Shown here: positions 56,998 to 64,000 of the stretch, one piece after another
Numbering within the stretch: position 1 is the first letter of the stretch
Layout of the letters: each line of letters begins with the position of its first letter
Assembly (NCBI GenBank): GCA_905147135.1
Contig: LR990041.1
Coordinates: 15,003,907 to 15,067,906, forward strand
Source: Blastobasis lacticolella
Taxonomy: Eukaryota > Arthropoda > Insecta > Lepidoptera > Blastobasidae
Direction: 5' to 3'
Length of the DNA: 64,000 bases
Translations under genes and position numbers: made by a program
Notes under the pieces: model-generated
The model's input: the letters and a program-made list of their open reading frames with translations, nothing else
Databases searched by the model: none
What the model was told of the DNA's origin: nothing

Positions 56998-57134
56998 ACG
57001 CTCCGACTATTTAAGCAAGAGCAACCTATCGAAAATAATTAGTGTAGGCAAGTTCCTAGTTAATTTGGTAGAGCCTATTCATGTAGATAAGTAGGTAACA
57101 TTTAGTACGACGCCTGGTAGTAAGATGAAGGAGG

Positions 57135-57628
57135 TTGGTTTGTTTTGATATGAATGGCACGAGGTTATTACTCGTCCTTATGGTGTGTACACACTCAACG
57201 TACGCCAACGAAGGGCTGTCGGCCGAATTATTTGGACTTCTAAGGTCTAATACTTGCATTTCGTGGTCAAGCAAACGATCTTTGGGAGTTTTGGGAACCG
57301 ATTCGGGCTCGTATTTGCACGTTTGTTTGTTGGCCTTCGGTATCCGCCCAAACTGCGATTGGATGATTACTTCTATCCGTTTGATGTTACCGCCACGCTG
57401 CACTGCGGATTGCCGGCCGGCACACGCCAACGGACAATCGTTGGCCGAAACGGGTGCGCGTCACACATCGCCCGGTGTGTACGCAGCATTAGGCTCCTGG
57501 TAGTAGGCTTGAGGAGGTTGCTTTGTTTCGATAGGGGTCGCACGAGGTTATTAACCTGTTTTTTATATGATCATCAACTTGAAATAGAGCTGCGCTTCAA
57601 CGTAGTCGATATGGTTATTTATCTTTAA
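57135..57628. other. Overlapping open frames without family match
   Basis: Three frames of 122-124 codons overlap here on both strands. None shows a recognisable domain, and the region starts and ends with a diverged 60-bp direct repeat. Treated as non-coding repeat DNA. Confidence 0.5.
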
Positions 57629-58229
57629 AAATTAATTTTTTTTATTAAAATTAAAATTCAATGTCCGGATAAAATGAAGTCGCCAGTGCACTCTTTGAAA
57701 GCTCTACTTTAACACCCTTTCGGCTTTATACATGTATTATGAAACACCCTGTATTTTCTCCAAAGACGCGGTATCTTTTAACCGAATATTGGTGAAATTA
57801 TGAGGGGAAAAAACAGCGCAATTGTGTTATATCGTGATGTCACGTTGTCTCTTACTTCGGGGAATTTTATTTCAACAACGTAACAATACAGTTGTTACTG
57901 CGCACGCGACCTGCAAGGTGCTCTTTTTAACGAAAATGTGATATTACAATAATATCACGTTTTGGTTGAAAAGGTATGTTTAAATTCTGTTTTAATATTT
58001 TAATTTATAACGTTATATTGTATGTTAACACAGTGTTGTTGATAAACTCGAGAGGAGTGTGAATTGGGACAAATCATCATGTCACCCTGTTGCCGAAATA
58101 ATTTCCATTTTGCTTTGTGTTATGTGTGACCACGAACTAAACGACTTTTAGAACTTGCAATAGGCATTGATAAATCAAATATCCCCGTTACTGTGCCTAT
58201 TGGTACTGAAGCTGCCAAATGAGCTCTGG

Positions 58230-59790
58230 CACCATTAGGAGACGTCCATTGTGAAACTTAGGAGTACAGTCCTTGGCACGTCAAAAGAGCGCAAAATTTA
58301 CAAGATCACGGGATGGTGGAATAGAGAGGTACAGAAAGCAGTGAGGGACGAAAAAGCATGCTTCGAGAAATGGTAGCGAAGTAATTGTGCCTTGGATAAG
58401 GAGGTGTACTTGGGAGCAAAGGTCCGAGCAAAAAATATGATGGGAAAGGCGCGGTCGGCTCAGCTAGCTCTCCTCTAAAACGCGCTCGACAATGTGGAGG
58501 GGCAGAATCTTATCTACAAGCTGGCAAAGTCGCGAAGACGAACCGGTATGTTGTCATAAGCATGAAAAACAGAAAAGCTATTGGGCATGCTGAATACCCA
58601 TAGAAACCTGGAAAGGTACGGGGACCCGGGGCGTACTCCTGCTTTCTGAACTATTCAACAGGATCGTATTGACGAGGCTTATTTATACCTAACACGTGTC
58701 GTGTAAACATAATAACGCCTATATATAAAGGAAAGGGCAGTGTACAGGAGTGCGGTTATTATATGTAGAAGTATCAAATTTATAAGCCAAACAATGAAGC
58801 TATTCAAACGTACAAACACTCCGCCAGGAATGCTTCCTGTCGAAATGCCATAACGGGTTCAGGGCGGGCTGATGCATCACCATGTACAAATTTTCGTCCT
58901 TAGAATTCTGCTGGAGGCCCACTACAGTTAAAATAAATAATAAATAAAATCTTTTTGCACCAAGAAACAGGTTATAGCAGTATAGAAGTTCTGTAAGACT
59001 GTGGTAGTTAAAAGTGTGTTACAGATTCCAGGGTCTTCCCTTAATGAAAAAAATCAACCTCTGGATTTCGCATTTCTCGATCTGCAGAGGGCTTTGGACA
59101 GTGTTTCTTGTTAGGTAATCTGGTGGGCGCTATGGTCCAAATCTTGAGCCTAAAGCCGACTACAGTATCGTATACCATACTAATCTCTTTCCGATTACCG
59201 TGGGTGTTCACCAGGGTTCTGTCCTTAGCGGTTTCCAGGTATGCTAGTGCTGGATGCCCTCTCTGCCGAACTCCTGGACATGTCTCCATGACTGATCCAC
59301 GGTCAATATTTGTAAGGGAGTGCTACAATTCGGGGGTTTAAAACAGAGTACATAGCTAGCCGAAGCACGGGTCTTGAGATCTACATAGGGATCAACGCTC
59401 ATAGCAGTCACCTGCGACCTTAAAACCCCTATCAAGCTGAAGGGACTTCAACTTTTGGACTATTATACCCCCGGTTTGATAAGAATATCATTAGACCTGT
59501 AATAATCTTGTGATGTTCTATGGCCGCGGGATATGGCCATCGCATACGAAGCACGTCTGTGAACTCCAGGCCAATTAAATGAAAATGCTGCGGTGGATGT
59601 GTGGCGTAGCGGGATTAGATCGACTACGTATCGAGTACATTTTTGGTAGCCTTGGCGTAAGAGACGTTGCAGATAAGATCGAAGAAGCTCGCCTTCGCTG
59701 GTTTGGTCACGTCCTGCGTATATCCTTTGTTGTTGTTGCGTTGGTAACGCGGCGCCGCAGGAGACTCCAGAAGCGCAAGACTATAACATC
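58230..59790 (+). pseudogene. Degenerate RTE (BovB-type) LINE
   Basis: Broken frames in the usual order. Linker: GTSKERKIYKITGWWNREVQ, KAVRDEKACFEKW, MGKARSAQLALL, NVEGQNLIYKLAKSRRRTG (58270-58560). Reverse transcriptase fragments: a NGFRAG-like motif near 58855 and LDFAFLDLQRALDSV near 59058. C-terminus: MKMLRWMCGVAGLDRLRIEY, then GSLGVRDVADKIEEARLRWF at 59579-59706. Many stops. The 3' part contains GTTGTTGTTGCG. The endonuclease was not found, so the copy is truncated at its 5' end. Confidence 0.82.
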
Positions 59791-60479
59791 GCCGAGTCAG
59801 ATGCGAGAGCATCCGAGTTGATTTATTTTTATTTTTTAACTTTAAACACATGACGAACTTCATAGTTTGACTTATTATTTAAGTCATATTTTGCAATTTG
59901 TTTTTCTTTTTCAATAAAAAAGATGTCTCAAATTTTTAAGTTTTTATTTCAACATCGACTTTTTTGTGAGATAACTCAATAATACAACAAAAGTAATGTC
60001 ATGAACAACGTGACAAGTCAGTTTGAAACACTCATCTAATACCATATTTTCCGGAAAAACGTGACATCTCGTCCCCCTTTTTTTAAAATGTAATTTTTTC
60101 CCATAATTTTTTTAAATTATTTAGTTTTCTCTTTATTTGCATAAACCTTATTTATTGATAAACATAATAGGTATAAAATTTACAGTAGCGAAACCTTTTG
60201 TTAATCACAATAATTTTTTAAAGGTTAAAAAATGCTCTCCTGTAAAATTGCGATTTTCGAGATAACACGTTTTTGAAGCAAAGAAGCGATATTGTCTTAA
60301 GGGTTATCGTACGGTTATGTAATCAACTAGTTCATTGAATGACACAAATGTAAGTAAATTTGTATTTCTTGATAGTCTGTTTTGTAAGTATGTAACTACC
60401 TAGTTGGCCAAGCGTCACTATTGTGAAAATACCTATTTTGAGAATACTTACTTTACTGTCATATCTACTAACATAAAGG

Positions 60480-61725
60480 GAATATTTATATAGAGCATGC
60501 AACTCCCATAAAAGGGGGTATTACAACAGAGTGTCTGTACGTAACAGTTTAACAAGAGTGTTTTAATACCTAATTATATGCAGTTGCATGCACAATTTTA
60601 TCTACACTCATGTTTACATGGTAAAATCTCGTTCTTCTAATTTTCTCGACTTTGCTGGACATAAGCTTCGAGTCATCTCTGTCGCCGCGTCCAGGATATC
60701 AAACAGCGTGAAATTTATCTCACTGCTTTCACATTTATCTATTTATTTGCTTGCAACAGTCAGAAAATATCCTGTTTGAAAGGAAAATAATTCCACACTG
60801 CGCATTTGCACACTGCGCCTTCATCCACAGCGGCCTGTATAATGGTAAAAAATTTATTTTATATACAACAGATTTATATGACAGTTACATGGACTACTAT
60901 TTCGAGACACCTGTAATGAATTTTCATTACAGCTGTCTCGAAATAGTAGTACCTATGGGAAATGCTGTATCGAAAAGTAATTTTTAAAAATTTTATGGAC
61001 TGGCTTGAAAAAACGACTGTTTTTCAATATGTAATTGGAACATTACGCTATTACTGTAGATAATAGTAGTTTATGCAACTGTCATATAAAAGGGGGTATT
61101 AAAACATGAGTGTCTGTTTATCATACAAGGCGTAGCCGAGTATGATAATAGTTTGACACGAGTGTCTTAATACTTAATTATATGCAATTGCATACACTAC
61201 TTTATCTACACTCATATTTTTATGTTAAAATATCGTACCTATAATTTTCTCAACTTAGCTGGAAGTAAGCTGCGAGTCAGTTCTGTTGTATCTACGCGTC
61301 AAGGATATCAAGCGGCGGAAATTCACTTAACTATTTTCACATTTATCTATTTATTTGCTTAAAATAAGGAAAAACATTTACAAACACAAATTACAACAAT
61401 TACAAAAAATATTCTGTTTAGCGGGAAAATAATTACACAGAATATAAACAGGAAAATTTAAATTTTGAATTTGAATTTGTTAAAGACATCTAAGTATTCA
61501 GCCTACGTTACGCCGTGTCTCGGCGCCCGACAAAAAATAAAAAAATAAAAGTGTTGCATAATGATTAAAAAGTTATTTTACGATACAGCTGTAATGAAAA
61601 TAGTATGGGAAATGCTGTATCGAAAAGTAATTTTTTAAAATTTTATAGTCTGGCGTACCCTGAAAATAGTGTACCCTTAAACAACTGTTTTCGAATATGT
61701 AATTGGAACATTATGCTATGAGTGA
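60480..61725 (+). repeat. Tandem duplication of a unit of about 0.6 kb
   Basis: Copy 1 (about 60480-61066) and copy 2 (about 61068-61725) share many landmarks in order: AAAAGGGGGTATTA, GAGTGTCTGT, TTTATCTACACTCAT, AAGGATATCAA-like text, TTTCACATTTATCTATTTAT, GGGAAATGCTGTATCGAAAA and TTTTCAATATGTAATTGGAA or the variant with CG. Copies differ by substitutions and indels, so the event is not recent. No coding frame. Confidence 0.82.
60893..60950. repeat. Hairpin, 25-bp arms with one mismatch
   Basis: Arms 60893-60917 and 60926-60950 pair over 25 bases except one; loop GAATTTTC. Within copy 1 of the tandem unit. Confidence 0.9.
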
Positions 61726-62200
61726 AGATAAACATAATTACTTACCAGTTCGGATACGAGTTCGCCTGTTAAATATTTTTTGTTTTGTGTTGATTATATT
61801 TTAGTACCAACGTTGTATTGTATAATGCTAATTATTTTAAGTGGTAATTATTTGTTTTATACTTAAAAGTCATTTACTGTCATAATTTTTCATAATGAAT
61901 TTTATAAACACTTAAATAAGTATAAAAATTTATATTACTTAAATAAGTAATAAAAATTTGTTAGGATTTCTGTGCATAATACTGATTGTTGTCATGCTCT
62001 ACTTTTGACTTTTTCTATTGAAACATACTTTAGGTATTTTTTTAGGTAATTAACAACTATAGAATAGCCCAAACAAAGTTCATCCGTTCATACCTATGTC
62101 CCTACACAGTACTCTTAGGTGGATTAAGGGCAAAAGTATATAAAATTATGAAACTACTTTAAAAGCGTAAAAATGTAAAAAAAACTATTGCATGGACATA

Positions 62201-63369
62201 CTCGAGCGCGTCAGATATTGATAGCATCCACATCCTACGTATTTTTAATAATGTACGTATGTTAATCTGATCGTTTGCATGATGGGGGTGGTCATACGTA
62301 AGGGTTGAAAATGAGAAAAAAACATTTTATAGGGCGCGTCAGAGTTTCTAAGGGGATGTTAAGTGAACCTAAAAAAATGCTCTGATCTAATAATCTGACG
62401 ATTTGGATGTGACGCAAACTCGCGCACACAAATTAAAATGTGCCAGAAAAATTCGCCATTTTGAAATACTCAAGCGTGTCACATTAAGATATATATGGTT
62501 CATCTTTATGTCCTAGACGTGCTGTCTCATAATCTGACGATTATCTGGAGGGATTCGCCTAATCTAAAAACTAAAAAAAAAAATTTTATTTTTGGAATCA
62601 TTTAGGTAACTTAATGTATTGAGAAGCTCAAGAAATAACATGCAAATAAAAAAGTGTATAAATGTGTAAATAAACTTTCATTCACATAAGTTATATTTAA
62701 ATAAAGTGACATATCAAATGATATTACGTGTCTGTCAATGTCACAATGTAACTATTTTTTGTTTTCTTTTTTATATGGCCATGGACATACTAGCCAAGAA
62801 ACCGTTGTCCGCAGGATGGTGCCGTGGTGCCTAGCATTCATTTTATATTATAATTATAATTATGACGTTCATAAGTGTTTGTGAAAACCTAAACTGAATA
62901 AACGTATTTGAGTTTGAGTTTGAACAAAATAAGCCAAAACGTTAGAAATACGTTGTAAATAATATCATACCACGAACAAGCTGTGTGATCAGCTGGGATG
63001 ATGTCATGGCAACAGAAACCAGAGTGGGGAATGGAGTTAGAGAGTAATAGATAGAGAAAAAGTGAGAGAGGAATAGAAACGCGGGGAGGGGAATATAGGC
63101 ATCACGCAGCTGCACGTATTAAACTTTATCGACGAATTTTTGTTGCTTCGGCTTGTGGAAATCGTCAGATTATATATTTTTCGTTATCCTTGAATTATTC
63201 CCTTCAAAATAAAAAAAATTCAGCCACACGAGAATGTCGAGATGACGTTTTTTTTTACAACTTTGCAGCCCTCCCCTTTCTTTACGTCATTTGCTAATTG
63301 TCAGATTAGTGAAACATACACTTTTTAGCATGTAATTAACTCACCCTACCTTAATCTGACGCGCTCGAG
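62201..63369. repeat. Repeat region with CTCGAGCGCGTCAGAT ends and internal TAATCTGACG motifs
   Basis: The 16-mer CTCGAGCGCGTCAGAT at 62201-62216 is exactly inverted at 63354-63369. Between them, TAATCTGACGATT occurs at about 62390 and 62530 and its complement near 63163, and related TAATCTGA or TCAGATTA words recur. This has the look of a non-autonomous DNA transposon with subterminal repeats. No transposase or target duplication was recognised. Confidence 0.6.
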
Positions 63370-63399
63370 AATTTCTGATAATAAATTTTTTTTACTAAT

Positions 63400-64000
63400 C
63401 TGATCCTTTATCTAAGTGTGGAGGTACTTAACCGGGTACAAGGTATCCCCCTGTATATTAATCTGCCACGCTTCAGTAAATCCCGAAATCCCCGCTTGGG
63501 CTCCCTTCTTGCAGGGTTTTTAACGTTACATGTTTTAATATTTTAAATATTGATATTATATGAAAAACAAAATTAAATGTGTGATAGCTTAACCTTGAGA
63601 GCGTGTTAAGACATTGTTGAGATGTGATTATAAGGCCGACACCACACGAGCGCAATTTTGTGACTTGTGAACCTGGAGTGAGCAAAATACCTTCTTTATT
63701 GCGCCATCCGTCGTCGTGTGAAGCAAACGGAACTATTGCCATGAAACCTAATGTAACGTAAACTTTCAGTCGCACAAACATCGCTTCCAGCTCCCAAAAT
63801 TATGTTCGTCAGCCTAAGTTAAAATGTAGTACGTAGTTTAGTTATTATTCAGATCTTAAGGAAAATCCTAGCACCTTCAATTATCTCTATTTATTTACCT
63901 ACATCATTTGGGTTGTAGTTCCGTAGTAGATTGTGCTCGTTCCAAGTGTGATATTGTAACAAGAAGCCAGGGCTCTAGCAATTTGCCGCTGTCTCGCCCG
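63400..64000. other. No gene recognised
   Basis: AT-rich DNA. A 102-codon minus-strand frame (63473-63781) has no family motif and is not supported. Confidence 0.45.

Larger units (their letters stand above)
52697..57751. mobile_element. 5-kb unit bounded by 31-bp inverted repeats and TA
   Basis: CAGGGTGTTTCATAATACAT plus 11 more bases at 52697-52727 is the exact reverse complement of 57721-57751. TA stands outside each end (52695-52696 and 57752-57753). No transposase frame was found inside. The interior includes a SINE with a hAT-like insertion, a second SINE, and a pair of about 60-bp direct repeats at 57109-57173 and 57497-57561. It may be one Tc1/mariner-type unit enlarged by later insertions, or the outer ends of two separate MITEs. 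Confidence 0.6.

Noticed and set aside
57056..57628. Three 122-124-codon frames on both strands
   Set aside because: They overlap one another and have no domain or splice context; the region is bounded by direct repeats within a transposon-like unit.

Overview
This window is eukaryotic, and almost certainly from an insect, most likely a moth or butterfly (Lepidoptera). The evidence is one multi-exon gene with GT-AG introns in AT-rich DNA, and a dense load of insect-type transposable elements: CR1/Jockey/RTE LINEs, Ty3/Gypsy LTR elements, tRNA- and 5S-derived SINEs, hAT and Tc1/mariner-like inverted-repeat elements. The RTE 3' ends with GAT-rich tails and the Jockey 3' coding ends are of the kind common in moths. 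No bacterial operon, CRISPR array or intact tRNA/rRNA gene was seen.

Region 1-18.1 kb is a stack of transposons inserted into one another. A CR1-type LINE on the minus strand (15.2-18.1 kb) carries a Jockey LINE (14.87-15.21 kb). The Jockey carries a Ty3/Gypsy element on the minus strand (5' LTR at 14.73-14.87 kb, then gag and pol down to 11.14 kb and an integrase fragment at 1.94-2.19 kb). The Gypsy carries a CR1/Jockey-like LINE (2192-11133), bounded by an 8-bp target duplication. That LINE in turn holds a pair of near-identical 488-bp LTR-like repeats around 4.5 kb of non-coding DNA. The Gypsy 3' LTR, with its matching target-site copy, lies at 1.70-1.84 kb in the opposite orientation, so a rearrangement has broken the stack. 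Bases 1-1302 are an apparently exact second copy of 4733-6034.

Region 19.0-47.0 kb holds the only recognisable host gene, a poly(ADP-ribose) glycohydrolase (PARG) on the plus strand. Nine or ten exons were placed by splice sites, reading phase and family motifs, including the catalytic QEEIRF block in the exon at 30226-30356 and the ATGNWGCGAFGG block at 35845-36091. The N-terminal exon(s) were not found. The donor of the first visible exon is obscured by a 119-bp direct repeat. The introns are full of repeats: a 5S-derived SINE, a 3-kb non-autonomous LTR element with an exact 68-bp palindrome, fold-back MITEs, a LINE end, and a decayed Gypsy element between long inverted repeats.

Region 47-64 kb has no convincing host gene. 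It contains RTE and Jockey fragments, a TA-flanked MITE, a 5-kb unit bounded by 31-bp inverted repeats that encloses a SINE split by a 1-kb hAT-like element with an 8-bp target duplication, a degenerate RTE LINE, a tandemly duplicated 0.6-kb unit with a hairpin, and a 1.2-kb segment rich in a TAATCTGACG motif.

Family calls come from reading translated motifs by eye. No alignment or database search was run.
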